From Poecilobothrus nobilitatus (taxonomy: Eukaryota; Arthropoda; Insecta; Diptera; Dolichopodidae): DNA of 64,000 bases. The position numbers and the translations under genes are program-made. Below are positions 23,563-35,425 of this stretch, one piece after another. Each line of letters opens with the position of its first letter. Within the stretch, counting starts at the first letter, position 1. Under the pieces are notes generated by a model. The model was not told the DNA's origin, did not search any database, and saw nothing but the letters and a program-made list of their open reading frames with translations. Where the stretch lies: assembly GCA_947095535.1 (NCBI GenBank), contig OX352773.1:84850670-84914669 (forward strand), written 5' to 3'.

Positions 23563-23640
23563 CACCGAGGGAATGTGGATTCGAATCCCACACACGTCGT
23601 AAGAATAATTGTCCCTTACTACATTTAGGCAGGGGAAGCG
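23563..23640 (+). repeat. tRNA-derived SINE, copy 2 (fragment)
   Basis: Box B-like GATTCGAATCCCACACACGT and the following CGTAAGAATAATTGTCCCTT match the SINE at 63714-63897. The box A half and the 3' tail are missing. Confidence 0.75.
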
Positions 23641-23654
23641 AATTTTGAATTAGG

Positions 23655-23935
23655 AGGACTACATATATATTCTGGAAAAAGAGTATAACCCTGATTTTGT
23701 AACCAACTCTAAAATTTCTCCTAATTCAGAAACTCGCATATGCATATATCTAAATATACTCTAAAAGGCGAATAATTTTGATTAATGAATTCAATAAATT
23801 CCAAAATCCCTGACAATAGGAGTATTACTTATATACATATTTTGGAAAAAGCATATAATCCTGACTTTGTAACCAACTCTTAAATCCCTTCCAATTCAGA
23901 ATTTCGCACATATAGCGGTGGTACGAAATAATTTC
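23655..23935 (+). repeat. Dispersed repeat family C, two tandem units
   Basis: TATTCTGGAAAAAGAGTATA then CCTGATTTTGTAACCAACTC occurs at 23668, and again, diverged, as TATTTTGGAAAAAGCATATA and CCTGACTTTGTAACCAACTC near 23838. The period is about 170 bp. It lies directly after a SINE fragment, as does the copy at 28080-28500. Confidence 0.78.
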
Positions 23936-23985
23936 GATTAAAATAAATTCTCTTATTTGACTTCTGGCTCATTGAAGTGAGTCAA

Positions 23986-24220
23986 AAGTCCCAATGGGAC
24001 TTCTGACATGTCACCAAATAAAATCCAGTCAAATGAAATACAGACTCGCGATAGTAACCTTTTTGTTACTCAGTGGGCTTTAATTCTTCTTCGAAAAGGA
24101 CTTAAAGCCCACGATCTAGTAGAATTAAGACCCGTGGCCTTTAATTCTTTTTTTTTAAAAGAATTTAAAGCCCATGGGCTTTAATTTTAAAAGTTTTGGA
24201 ATTAAAGCCCGCGGGCTTTA
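23986..24220. repeat. Cluster of GC-rich palindromes
   Basis: Three palindromes lie within 235 bases: AAGTCCCAATGGGACTT (23986-24002, perfect except the centre), AAAGCCCATGGGCTTT (24167-24182) and TAAAGCCCGCGGGCTTTA (24203-24220). The related half-sites GTGGGCTTTAATTC (24083) and CTTAAAGCCCAC (24109) face each other. TTTAATTC recurs between them. The cluster could be ends of nested MITEs or a protein-binding array. Confidence 0.8.
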
Positions 24221-24235
24221 TTTTCTCTGGCGTTC

Positions 24236-26478
24236 TGTCATTGCCACCAATGTTTACTCCCTTTTGTAGTTCTCTACAATCTTATCATTTCCAAATATAT
24301 TCAGAACAACTAAAATGAAGTTGTATGTATAGAAAAATTGTAGAGCAGTATGGAAGTATCATTTCTATACATATTTATCTTTCAACCCTTTTTTTTGTAC
24401 CGTTATAAAGTTTAATATTTCCGTAAAGGATGAAGGATGTTTGAAAAAAAAAAATAACTTTTTTCCTTAAAACCTTTTACACAAACATTATATAAATTCT
24501 TATTGAAGTTAAAAACTATTTTTAATTTTTTAAAGTGGCATATTTGGGGGGTGGAATTAGAAAAGTTTGATTCTATTTCCAGTTAACTTTTTGAAAAAAT
24601 AAAGTACAAAGAAAATTTTTCATTTTCTCTAACTTTAACAGTAAAATTCAAATAAAACAAATTTCAACTAAACTAAACTAAAACGAAACAGTAAAGGATT
24701 TTTTTTTTTTATCGAAAAAGATTTATTAGACACAGCGGTGGCTAACAATAAAACCGTAATAAATAACAATCCAGATTTAATACAATATGTCTGCAGTGAC
24801 CAGAAGCTGACTTAAATGTTTAGCAGCATTAATATTCTAAACTCTTTCATTCTTTCATTATTTTTAATGCAATTGTTATTAAATCCAGTTAATATGTTTT
24901 TGTTTTTGATCACAGCTGGATTTTTTTAATACAATTTTCCAGTTTTTAAAAGGCTCTTCATAGAAACTAAAAATATTTTTCTAAATTTAATTTGTAACTG
25001 TAATAGAAAAATTTGTTGATCTAAAAAAAAATCTTTAACGAATTTAATAATAAAAAAAGAAAAGTCAAAAAAAAAAATTTTTTAAACTCATATAAATGAA
25101 AATAACTCCTCATTTAAGAAAAATTTTGAAAGGAAAAAAAAGTTGGCAAAAAATAAAACGAATTTACTTATTCTATTGTGATTCGATTCTTTGGATATTT
25201 TTTAAAGATGCCTTTGTTGTTGTTTTTTTTTTTTGTATTTTCTGACTTAAAACCTAAGTTGAATTTCAATTGTTGCGAACATATAAATTTTAAAAAAGAA
25301 TTGAAATAACTTTGACATCAAATGACTTCTATGAAAATTGTTGGAAAAAAAGATAGAAAAAACGAAAATGAAATAATTGTCTATATTGAAAAAAATGCTA
25401 TCTATAAAAAAAGTACATATTTGGAAATTTATTTTTGAAGAAGAAAACTTTCTTTAATATAATTTATTTCAACCATTCATTATCAAATCAGTTCCTATAC
25501 AAAAACAAAAATTTGAAAAATTAAAAGAAAAAAATTGAAATCAAGGTCATTTTTGTTTAAAAGGAAAGTAAAAGTTTGTTATAGTTATAACCAAACACAA
25601 AATTATACACAATTTTACATAATATATATATTTAAATCATTTCTTCTAAATTTTAAGTTTATTTGTTGACAAGTAAATAATTGAATTTAATCTAAAATAT
25701 AATTTAAAAATTTTCTTAAATAATTGCTAAATAAGTTATACAGATTTACACAAATAATATCTAAAATATCATAATTATTATAATGTATTATTATGTCAAC
25801 AATTTAACAAAACAAAAAAAAAAAAAGGAACATAAAAGATAAAGACAATATTAAAATATCAAAATAATAACAATTTTATAATTAAATTAATATCTTAAAG
25901 ATGTTGAAAGATGTCCAATCAGTTTGTTATATTGTAAAAATATTTTATAATGAAATTTAACTTCAAAAATATTTCAAATTATTCTTAATATATAAATATT
26001 TAGATTAGGTCAAGATATAAATATTTCCGTAAAAATATATCTGTAAATAAGAATAAAAATTAAAAAGATATTTTAGAGATGTGTTGAATAAAATTATTTG
26101 AATGTTGAACAAAGTTGTATTATTTTTCAACATTTTTTTATAATTTCTATTTTTATAATCTATTTTTATTCTTATTTTCTTAGAACATGTTTTATCTGTT
26201 CAGTTTTATTTTCATTTAAAATCAGAATTTGAATAGAAGTCAGTTGTATTCATCTGGCGTATAACCATTTGAGAACACAAAGATTAACTTCGTCATATAA
26301 CTTTTTTTTTATTATGATTACGATAAAGAAAAATTGCATGCTTGTTCAATTCAATATTAAAAACAAAAAAAAAAAAACAGCTACTGACAATCTTTATAAA
26401 AATAAATCCAAAAAGCTTCTCTTGTCAATTTGTGAAAATAATACATAATATTATTTCTAAGACAAAAGTATATAAAAA
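24236..26478. other. Very AT-rich non-coding stretch
   Basis: I see no gene, SINE, LINE or terminal repeat in over 2 kb. Confidence 0.5.
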
Positions 26479-26582
26479 GACTTAAGATATCCCTTATATC
26501 ACGTAACATAACATACGTAATAACTACGTAAAAACATATAACATAACATACGTAAAGACTTAACATATCCCTTATATCACGT
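26479..26582. repeat. Short direct repeat around an ACGTA-rich core
   Basis: AGACTTAAGATATCCCTTAT at 26479 recurs as AGACTTAACATATCCCTTAT at 26556, each continuing ATCACGT. Between them CATAACATACGTAA also repeats. Confidence 0.8.
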
Positions 26583-26599
26583 GTTCATTATCTTTGTAT

Positions 26600-27060
26600 G
26601 TCAGACTAACCCTATGCAGAACGAACATCATACAGAAACATTATGCAGAAAAATGCTATTAAAATAATTAATTTTCACTCCATCAGATTTTTAACGAATC
26701 TTTTATATGATAAAAAATACTTGAGATTATCCAATATATGTACATATGATTCATATATAATTGCGTTCAAAATAGTAAATAACTACATTAAACATAATTT
26801 TATTCTAAATAGAATGATCGACATCCATATTTAGAAAACCAGGAATAAATCAAATTTTTCAAAGTCTTTTTAAAACAAATAACCAAAAAAATAACAGCTT
26901 GTATAATTGCGTAAAACTATATAACGAATTATCAAATAATTTGAAGAATATAGTTAGTATTGGCTATTTCAAAAAGGAAATAAAGAAGTATATAATTACC
27001 TAAAATACAAATATATACATATAAAACCAAAATTAGTAAATTAAATGGTAGTTAATTATT
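26600..27060 (+). mobile_element. Jockey-like LINE 3' remnant
   Basis: The plus-strand pieces QKNAIKIINFHSIRF, IIAFKIVNNYIKHNFILNRM and TRNKSNF line up with the C-terminal region of the reverse-transcriptase protein at 51315-51550 (KKAIKIINFHPVMYP, AFKIINNHIKHNFNLNRS). Several frameshifts and stops are present. Only the last roughly 130 codons remain. Confidence 0.82.
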
Positions 27061-28079
27061 TAGAAGTAAGATTAATATGTGAAAATATTATGAATAATTT
27101 AGTAGTACTATTTTATTTTATTTAATTTTATCAAGATCAGAAAAATGTAATAATGTAATGAAAAAGTAAGCCTTGCATACTAAAGTCAGGTTTAGGTTTG
27201 GTCTCCGCAACGTAATTTTTAAGGTTCACTTTACATCATTTATCCATGGTCTGATCCAATTCGTCTTTTTTCCTTATGAAAGTAAACTTTTTTACATCAA
27301 TCACAATAATTCTATCCAGTTATGTCGATTAGTGGGGGAAAACCTTTTTGTTAAGCAAATCATTTCCGACAATATTATAAGCCTTTAGATTTGTGAGCAG
27401 ATAATATTGAGAGCAAATTCAAACAATTTAAGATCGGTAAAATTTTTTATTATTTCATACCATTAAACAGATTACGAAAAGTTTGAACCTATATCACAAT
27501 CAATTAATTAAATCAATCAAATGACAGAAAAGCTTTCATTTAAATTTAAACAATCATTTTATTAAAGCTATCGTTTACGAAAATGTAATTATTTAAAAAA
27601 AAAAATTTTTTAACGGAAAATCAAAAATTTACCAAAATTCTAATTCTCTATTTGAAAACAAAAAAGAATCTAGAATAGACTGTGTTAGGAAGGATACCCA
27701 TATGAACATTTATATATTATGCTATTTTTATTTCCATAAAATTTAATCATGTTTTAGAAAATTTAATTAAGTAATCAGATATTATTTATGTAAATTTCGT
27801 ATTTGGAATTCTATGGAATTGAAATTCTTGCTATAAAATTTCAGAAAAAAATATCTTATATTATCACTAAACATTATTTCATTATATTATCATATTATTA
27901 TAATTTATACATATTCACTTTATTTGGGTAAATGGGTATAGAGCAGTTAACCTAAATTCACATTGTAAATATCTACTTTGCCTAATATCACTTCGTTTCA
28001 CAAAAACTTATTCAACAAAAAGTCTAGATGTCAAATTTTTACTTTGTAAAATATCTGTTTGGTAAATTTTCAAATAATT
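27061..28079. other. Stretch without a recognised gene
   Basis: A 71-codon frame at 27173-27388 has a less AT-rich composition than its surroundings but no recognisable family motif. The rest is AT-rich. Confidence 0.4.
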
Positions 28080-28505
28080 TCAAATAACATAGGTATATGC
28101 ATATGTGGAATAGTTGGTATACATATTCTGTAAAAAGAGTAAAACTCTGATTTTGTAACCAACTATACAAAACCCTTTCAAATTATTTTTGATAAATGCA
28201 TATTTCAACATTAAAGAATTTAAAATAGTGGAGATGTCGTTCCCCAACCGCCGCTAAAAAATTTATTGAAACCCATATTAAATTTTTAATTTTGTAATTG
28301 ACTGTAAAGCTAATTACTTTTTTACATATATATTATAACATCAAAGAATTTAAAATAGTGGTGGCTGCCGTCCTTCAAACCCCCTCTAAAAAATTATTGC
28401 AATCGTGATTTTATAATCAACTCTAAAGCATTTCCTAATTTTCCGAAACTCTGATTTTGTAACCAACTCTAAAATCCCTCCAATTATTTTCTTAAAAACA
28501 TAATA
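28080..28505 (+). repeat. Dispersed repeat family C, three tandem units
   Basis: CTGATTTTGTAACCAACT recurs at 28147 and 28451, with diverged versions near 28290 and 28407. AAAGAATTTAAAATAGTG(G) occurs at 28213 and 28342, as does a CCCTCTAAAAAATT block. The copy runs into a SINE at 28510. Confidence 0.75.
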
Positions 28506-28509
28506 ACAA

Positions 28510-28640
28510 CAAGGGTATAAAATACGTTGTGAACACTGATGGAGTATAGATTCGAATCTCACAATCATGTCGTAAGACTAATTCCTCCTTAGGGCAGGCT
28601 GTGCAACTTTCTTGTCACATTTATGTTTTCTTTCTTGCAG
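28510..28640 (+). repeat. tRNA-derived SINE, copy 3
   Basis: GGTATAAAATACG, box B-like GATTCGAATCTCACAATC, GTCGTAAGACTAATTCCTCC and GTCACATTTATG match the master at 63714-63897. The box A half is missing or replaced. Confidence 0.78.
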
Positions 28641-30004
28641 GGGAATAAACTAAAAAAAAACATACCAACTAAGGGGAATAAACTAAAAAAAAATAAACAA
28701 CAATAAAGTATTGGCAATTTCCTCATTACTTAATTTCAATATAATTTCATTGAAAATTTTTAATTTTGGAATTTTATGTTTCAGATTTTGTAATTTTGGG
28801 ATTTTGAAATTTGGGATTATGTGATTTGGGATTATAATTTATGCTCCCAATTTTATCTATAAATATTAATAAAAACTAACCTAACATTATCCTAATTTTT
28901 CACCGATTTCCAGGTAACTTTTGTTTAGACAAGTTCATTTGAAAAAATTGTAGGACTTTTTCCTATAACAGATTATTTCTTTTATCTATAATTTTGTTAA
29001 AGAGACCTTTTTTCTAATTTTTTGACAAATGGATTTAAGAGAAATAGATGTTTGTTATCTGAGTTTTGCCAAGTGTTACGCCCTCATTTAAAATATGTTA
29101 TAATTAAATGTGTTTTACAATTGTTATTGTTCTTATAAATATTAATTTTTTTAAGTCATATAATTATTATTGCCATGAGCAGATAAATCGTTAAGTCATT
29201 TTTTTTTTTTGTCATAAACATTTATTTAAGTCATAAGTTAAGTCATAAAAATTTCAGCATTACAGTGTAAGTATATTGAGTACCTATTTCTTTAGTCTAA
29301 AATTAAATTAAAAAAAAATTATGCTAAAATTTGATTTTACACCTACTAAAATAATACACAAAAAAAAAACAATGGCTGCTATGCATTATGGTATATTCAT
29401 ACATATTTATAATGTTATTTATTGTATCCATTGCAAACAAAAAATTTGAGAAGAATATAAGAGCAGTTGTAAATATTAATAAAACACAATAAATATCACT
29501 CGTAGCTAACCACAAAAATCAAACAATAATATTAGTAATATGTGTATGTGTATCCTGAATGAAATATTTTCTAAGGATGTAAATTCCTATAATATCTATA
29601 TGCATCTTATGACAAAAAGATCTTTAAAATTAATGCAGAAATATTAAAAGAAAATCTAAAGTTCTGCACAGTAGTAAATGTATTATAGTAGAATAGAATA
29701 GAATTTCAGTTTCTTTTGTTTTATTAAAAGGTATATTTAGAATTAAAAAAATAAATCAAAAATGTTATCCTAAATATTATCCTTACAATATTTTACATTA
29801 TTTTTCTAATATAAGTAGTAATAATATAAAAGTTGGGGTGTATAATTGAAGTGTATCCTGTTATAGAATTATAACTTTTATAAATGAGTTTTACAATAAT
29901 ATTGCATTTTAAGCTGTGGCTGTTTTTCCAAAAAGCAATATGTAATACAATAGCATAAAATAAAATATTTTTTCATAAATATTTTAATAAAGTTTTCTAT
30001 TTTC
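28641..30004. other. AT-rich non-coding stretch
   Basis: AGGGGAATAAACTAAAAAAA is duplicated at about 28638 and 28670. A TTTGGGATTATG-like imperfect tandem lies near 28760-28845. No gene is recognised. Confidence 0.5.
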
Positions 30005-30600
30005 AGAATTAAGTTGGATGGAATTCTTTACCCGTAAATGTGACTTTCAATGGGGAAGCATTAATCATTTTAGTGCTTCTAAAACACAGAGCTCCCGCCT
30101 GTTATCAACAAAACAAGGCCCTTTCGGCCCAACATTTTCTTTGGAAATGTAAAAACTCTGAATCCTTAAAGATCTTATATGCATGGAAAAAAATGGAAAA
30201 CTTTCGTGGGACGATCTGGATTTTTAAACAGAAGTGAGAAATACTTTACAACTTCCGATCTGCTTCAGAAATACAAAACGTAGATTCGGTCTAGCAAATA
30301 ATTCTATCATCTTCACAGGCGTTCCCAGCACTTTTCTACAATTTCTGGATAAGATTCAGAAGACAGCTATTAAAATCATTAATGATTTTGAAATTACAAA
30401 AGACTTAACATCTTTGAATCATGGTCGAAATGTGTAGGAGCCACTTGTCTTATTTATAAATACCTCTTGGGCAACACTTCTAGCGAAACTAAAAATATCA
30501 TGCCCAATCTTCAACCAACCCGACGTAATACACGCAGAGTATTTGTCTGTGTCTTTTAAAGATTTACACATGGAAATGATGGATATTAAATTTTTATAAA
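30005..30600 (+). pseudogene. Jockey-like LINE reverse-transcriptase C-terminal region
   Basis: The best-preserved part reads FLNRSEKYFTTSDLLQKYKT, then GVPSTFLQFLDKIQKTAIKI and INDFEITKDLTSLNHGRNV, ending at a stop near 30437. These are typical of the region after the polymerase core in Jockey-like LINEs. Further frames continue past 30437 (TRRNTRR-like, CPIFNQP). Upstream sequence to 30005 is coding-like but broken. The catalytic core is absent. Confidence 0.8.
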
Positions 30601-30770
30601 TGGAAAAATAAGAAAATATTTATTGGCTGAAAATTTATCGTAATTACTATGTATTTTTTAAGGACCTACTGTGAAAAAAATCTCATTTCAATTTTTTAAA
30701 ATGTATTCAAAATTTAAAAAAATGCCAAAAACCAAGAATATATGTACTCTCATATATTTTTAATATTTTT

Positions 30771-31610
30771 ATACCAGTATGAACTATGTGCAAGGGCATA
30801 ATAAATTTACCATTACGTTTGTGACACCTTAAAGGAGTCGAGCTAGATATAGTGTCAAAGGTATGGATCCGTCCGCCGCACGATAAATCAAAAAATGAAG
30901 GAGCTAGGAGGCTGAAATTTTTTTTACGTAACTTTTGCAAAATTGTTAGTTTTGCTATTCAAATCCAGCTTTTTCGGCCGCCGGCTTCGAGTAGCTGCCA
31001 TACAACTTCTTTCTTTAAATGGAAATAACTCAGTATCTATTGAAGCTAGATATCTCAAATTTTGCAAAATCGTGTCGAGTTACAGGCTAAAAACACATGT
31101 AAAATTTAGTTGTGCTGGGGCAACAGGTTCGGGTAGTTGCCATACAACTTCTCTTTTCAAATTTAAATAACTCAGTGTCTATTAAAGCTAGGTATCTGAA
31201 ATTTTGTGAAAAGGCGTCGAGTTACATGCCAAAAACTTTTGTAAATATTGGTTGGTTTAGAGCAGCCGGTTCAGACTTCTTCCGCCTTTTGAAACTTAAT
31301 AAAGATAGGCGTCTGAAATCTTACAAATGTTGATCGAATTTTATGGCAACAACTTCTGTAAAATTTGGTTTTGGTGGTGCAACTGGTTCGGGTAGTTGCC
31401 ATACAACTTCTCTGTTTAAATGAAAATAACTCAGTGTCTATTGAAGCTAGGTATTTAAAATTTACATAAATATATCTCGGTAGTTATAACGTCGGTACTA
31501 AAACAACTGAAATTGTTTAAAAGATGATCAAGTTATATAGAAACAGGATATATTACATTCATTCGGGTATCCCAGAGTTGACATAGTCTACTTTACTGCA
31601 CCTTCCTTAT
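30771..31610. repeat. Dispersed repeat family A, copy 2
   Basis: The tail ATACCAGTATGAACTATGTG and GTGACACCTTAAAGGAGTCG is followed by a body in which GGTTCGGGTAGTTGCCATAC occurs at 31126 and 31385, a 259-bp period. Each unit carries AATAACTCAGTGTCTATT and GAAGCTAG or AAAGCTAG. It closes with GATGATCAAGTTATATAGAA and AGAGTTGACATAGTCTACTT. The short frames here are repeated non-coding sequence. Confidence 0.87.
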
Positions 31611-32683
31611 TTTTAAAATATTTTGATTGGACATTTATTTTTAATCTATTTTTTTTTTTGTTTAAATTAAATTCAAAATCTGTTATTGACTAAAAAATAA
31701 AAAAATAAAAAGAAAATAAAATTTTGTATTTATATAAAAAAAAAGAAAAAAAGTATATGTATAAAACAAGTCTAAATGAAAAACCCATGTTCTTTAATTT
31801 TATTTTAAATCTTATTAGAAATGAAAATAATTTTTATTTTCTTTTTACACTGGATTTTAAAAATTTTTTGTTTATTCGACAAAATTCAAAGATCCTTTAT
31901 CCTTTTTATTTTTAGTTTAAGGATGAAACTAATCGAACTACATTTTTAATTCTTTTTTTTTTGTATTATTTAAAATCATTCATAAAACTTTAAAATATTA
32001 CTTTATATTGTGTTCTACATAAATATTCATTGTTCATTGTCCTTTTTTGTTTCCGTAAAAAAGAAAAAGGAATATTTTTTTTTTTTTTTATGTTAATGAT
32101 ATTTGACTATACCATATAACAATATTTACAATACACTTCAAAACTGTTTACACACAAAAACAAAAACTACAAAATTTTTTTAATGTCCTTGTTGTAAGAA
32201 TTATTTTACAAGTAATTCTTCAACTTTTTTTTTTGAAATCCTGAATAAAAATTTAAGAGTTTTGTTTTTGCCTGTATAATACGTAAAAAAATATCAAAAT
32301 AAAGCTGTCAGCATTATTTAATGTTTATAGGAAAATTGGTAGTTTAATAATATTATGTTTATTATAATGTTGAAGTGTATTTTTATTTTATTGTGTAACT
32401 ATATAATGCTGTATGAGTACTACTATTCTAAATTATATACAAAAAAAAATATATTTTTCATAATATTTTTTACCTAATAAATTTGATTATTATTTGTTTT
32501 GTTTGAACAATTTTAAGGTTTTGAAATGATATTTAAAAATCCTTAAAATAAATGAAATTAAGAGTTATTACTTTCCATCACAATTATTTAAATAAATATC
32601 GTAAGAATTTAATGGGTAAAAATTTAAATACTAATAACTTTAAGCTTTTAAAAGCCTTAAAAAAATCAGAATAATAAAGTTTC
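31611..32683. other. AT-rich non-coding stretch
   Basis: Nothing is recognised; long A and T runs dominate. Confidence 0.5.
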
Positions 32684-32846
32684 CGTTCCTTTTACACGAA
32701 AAAAGTAGTTCATAGTAGTTGGAAGTAGTTGGTAAATGGAACGCTAACTTAACATAATCGTATTTACTCGTATCTACTCTTTCCCATAGGTTGTAGTTGG
32801 GAATAGTTGGGAGTATAAAAGAGTAGTTTACTCTGCAAAAGGAACG
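32684..32846. mobile_element. Small MITE with CGTTCCTTTT ends
   Basis: The left end CGTTCCTTTTACAC and the right end CTGCAAAAGGAACG are inverted copies over 14 bases with two mismatches. Inside are several GTAGTTGG motifs. The length is 163 bp. No clear target-site duplication was found. Confidence 0.65.
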
Positions 32847-32929
32847 CGAACAAAATTTAAATGATTTCAATACTTAAATGAAATCATTTAAATATTTATT
32901 AAAAAAAATAATAAAATTTTCGATCTTCT

Positions 32930-33630
32930 GGCGGTTTTAGATTGCAAAACTATTACGCAGAGCCTGAGATATATACATCTGAAAATGGGGCTTTTTCGTA
33001 ATTTTGAAGAGCTGCAACTTTGGAACCCTTTACAACTAAAATAAACCTTTAATACACGTTAAAATATATTACTGTAGCTTTAAATTATTATATCTTGCAA
33101 AAGTAAAATGTGTACAGGTTCCTAAGTTACAGGTGTTTAAAAATAGCAAATTTTCAATTTTTAAGCCCTAATAGCTCATAAGCAGGGGGTGGTTAACTTA
33201 TACTAATTCTAAAAGTTCTTTCTTGCCTCAAAATTTCAAGCCTCTATTTAAAAGCGTGCCGGAGTTATGAAAGTAGAAAAATCATGCAAAATTTGGTTTT
33301 CACATAACGGTAAATTTAAACACTAAATTAAACAAAATTGTATAATTTTGATATTAATTTACAAAGCTAAAAAAAATACCTGTCGAATGACGTTTTCAGA
33401 TTGAAAAAATTTAAGCAGAACATAAGATATATGCATTTAAAAATAGGGCTTTTTCAAAGTTTGAGGGGCTGTAGCTCCGTAATGGATGGGGCTGCATGAA
33501 AAAGTTGTTCCACAGAATTATTTTTTTTATGAGACCTACCCAAATTTTTTTTCTCTATCTTTAACGGTGTAGAAGTTTTGTAAACAAACGGAGGGATGGA
33601 CAGAGTGAAACTAATAAGCACATTTTTTCA
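32930..33630 (+). repeat. Dispersed repeat family B, copy 2
   Basis: Landmarks: GCAAAACTATTACGCAGAGC, TTTAAAAATAGCAAATTTTC, CTAATAGCTCATAAGCAGGG, CACATAACGGTAAATTTAAA, GAGGGGCTGTAGCTCCGTAA, ATCTTTAACGGTGTAGAAGT and the end GTGAAACTAATAAGCACATT followed by TTTTCAAA. The last 500 bases match 52680-53220 very closely. Confidence 0.88.
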
Positions 33631-33984
33631 AAATTTATATATATATTTCGAATATATATTTTTTAAATATTTTAAAAATGTTATGTAGATTCTGGTACAC
33701 GAAAACCTTAAGAAAATGTAATAAGTTCTTAAAAAAAAACCAGAGAAATCAATAAGAAAACTATTAGATAAAATTTAAAATGGAATTGAAGGCATTGGAA
33801 AATAAAGCAAACCTCTAGTACTAGATAAAAAAAAGTGTGCAGCAAGGGCTCAGATAATATGATATTTTTTGCATGCCAAGAAATAAAAGGAATGAGAAGA
33901 GTGTCCTTACTCCCTAAAATTTATTTTAATAGTTTTTTGTTGAAGTCGTTTTTAAATAATGCAGAAGAGATTAAATAAGAATAT
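33631..33984. other. AT-rich non-coding stretch
   Basis: Nothing is recognised. Confidence 0.5.
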
Positions 33985-34240
33985 TTAATATGTGAGTAGA
34001 CGTTAGAAGATGGATCGAGCACTAGGAGAAGATGGAAAAGGATCAGGCACAAATTGAGGAAAATGAAAATGACATAACTAGAGCTTCTCTATGTTGGAAT
34101 CCACAAGGAGGTTCTAGAGCTAGATGTAGACCCAAAATGACGTGGAAGCGCACTGTCCTAGCTGAAAAAAGCAGATGCAATTTGTCCTGGAGCTTGATTG
34201 AAGAAAAAGCGTTAAGCAGGGAAGATTGGAGACTTCAAGT
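33985..34240 (+). pseudogene. RTE-like LINE, C-terminal end of reverse-transcriptase protein
   Basis: The frames read RRWKRIRHKLRK, then after a frameshift DITRASLCWNPQG, CRPKMTWKRTVLAE, and ALSREDWR. The pattern WIGH.LRK...LCWNPQG.R.RGRP..TWRR..E is the usual end of RTE/BovB-type endonuclease-reverse transcriptase proteins. All of the polymerase and endonuclease is missing. It abuts the 3' end of a minus-strand LINE at 34241. Confidence 0.8.
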
Positions 34241-35425
34241 GCAAATAATTTTCTTCTTTTTTCTTTACGAGGGTTGGTGGAAAACTCAAAAGTCACCAAG
34301 AGGAACTGCACGTGGTTCCTCAGGGTAGTATTGAACTTCAACCAATCAAAACCGCCCCCCTTGTAAAACCAATTTTTAGGATGGAACCTTTAATACAAAT
34401 GTACTGTTTGGTTTTGGGGATAGAGATGTGGGAAGGATGATTGGCGAAATTGGAATTGGGAAATTTGGGATCATGGGAATAGGTAGGAACATTTGGAGGG
34501 ATATTTTGGAGAAATGTTAATGGCCTTCTTAATCTTAAGTAAATCGTACACATATGCTTTACCAACTTTAGGCAACACATGTGATGGTATATGGTTTCAC
34601 AAACGGGATGTGCGCATAACACACGAATATCCATAAGCTGTATTTCGCCATCTTGATAACTCTACATGGTAGGGATAAGCCTCTGTTGCACTCCTTGCTT
34701 TTCGCTGGAAAACTTTGAGTTGAGGCATTAACTGTTTTATTTCTTTGGAACAGGTTTTAATCCCTACGAGATATCTATGAAACAAGGCTATAATACGACT
34801 ATTAGCTTGTTTTGCTGTCTATACTTCAGCGCTGTTTGAGGGACTGCAGCCCAAATGTGTGTATTATACTCCATTTTCGGCCGAATGTACGTTTTATAGA
34901 TATTGAGAGGATCAGATGCAGAAAAAAAGGTTTTGCAGCGATACAAAAAACCAAACATTTAGCTGCATCTTTAACTATACCAAAAATATGATTTGACCAA
35001 GCATGTTTAAATCTATTGAATGCTGCAAAACTTCTCCCTGAAATAGTAGGTTAGGAATAGTAGTGGCAATTTTTCGCGAGATCAGACAGCATTGAGATCA
35101 GGCAGCATTGAGATCAGGCAGCATTGAGATCAGGCAGCATTGAGTTTTTTGGTGTTGAACTCTGTTGACTTCACTCCATTTTTGAATTTTTGCTAAATCA
35201 TTATTTAGGTGACTAATAGTGAAATTTTTTGCTGTTGTATGGTGATTAAAGTTACAGCGGCTATGAAATTAAAAGAAGCCACAAAGGTGCTGTCGTCTGC
35301 AAAGCTAGGGATCGGATTGGAGGTTAATGAAAGTCGTTCATTGATAAATATCAAGAAGAGAGTGGGTGATAAAATTGACCCTTCAGGGACGCCACCATTT
35401 ATTTTGGATTATTGTGTATGAAATT
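34241..35425 (-). pseudogene. Jockey-like LINE, RT core to 3' UTR
   Basis: This is the longest copy of the family also seen at 4325. Reading the minus strand from 35425, it has the polymerase motif GVPEGSILSPTLFLIFIN and PIPSFADDSTFVA, which holds the catalytic FADD (35335-35290). After frameshifts come IKRTFGRK / YIRPKMEY-type blocks near 34880, TCSKEIKQLMPQLKVFQRKA, YPYHVELSRWRNTAYGYS and MRTSRL (34785-34597). The tail QNIPPNV and the 3' UTR run to about 34241. Many frameshifts and a 16-bp tandem expansion (35079-35142) break it. It is truncated at its 5' side at about 35425. Confidence 0.86.
35079..35142. repeat. 16-bp tandem repeat, four units
   Basis: AGATCAGGCAGCATTG is repeated four times; the first unit has A for G at position 8. 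It lies inside the reverse-transcriptase coding part of the minus-strand LINE. Sixteen is not a multiple of three. Confidence 0.93.

Noticed and set aside
30707..31333. Overlapping reading frames in the family A repeat
   Set aside because: The same sequence recurs at 5342 and 62060 without a conserved frame, so the frames are by-products of a non-coding repeat.
34120..34341. Minus-strand frame of 73 codons
   Set aside because: It is the antisense shadow of the RTE-like C-terminus and the LINE 3' UTR.
35079..35142. A CRISPR-like array
   Set aside because: The units are directly adjacent without spacers and lie in an insect LINE.
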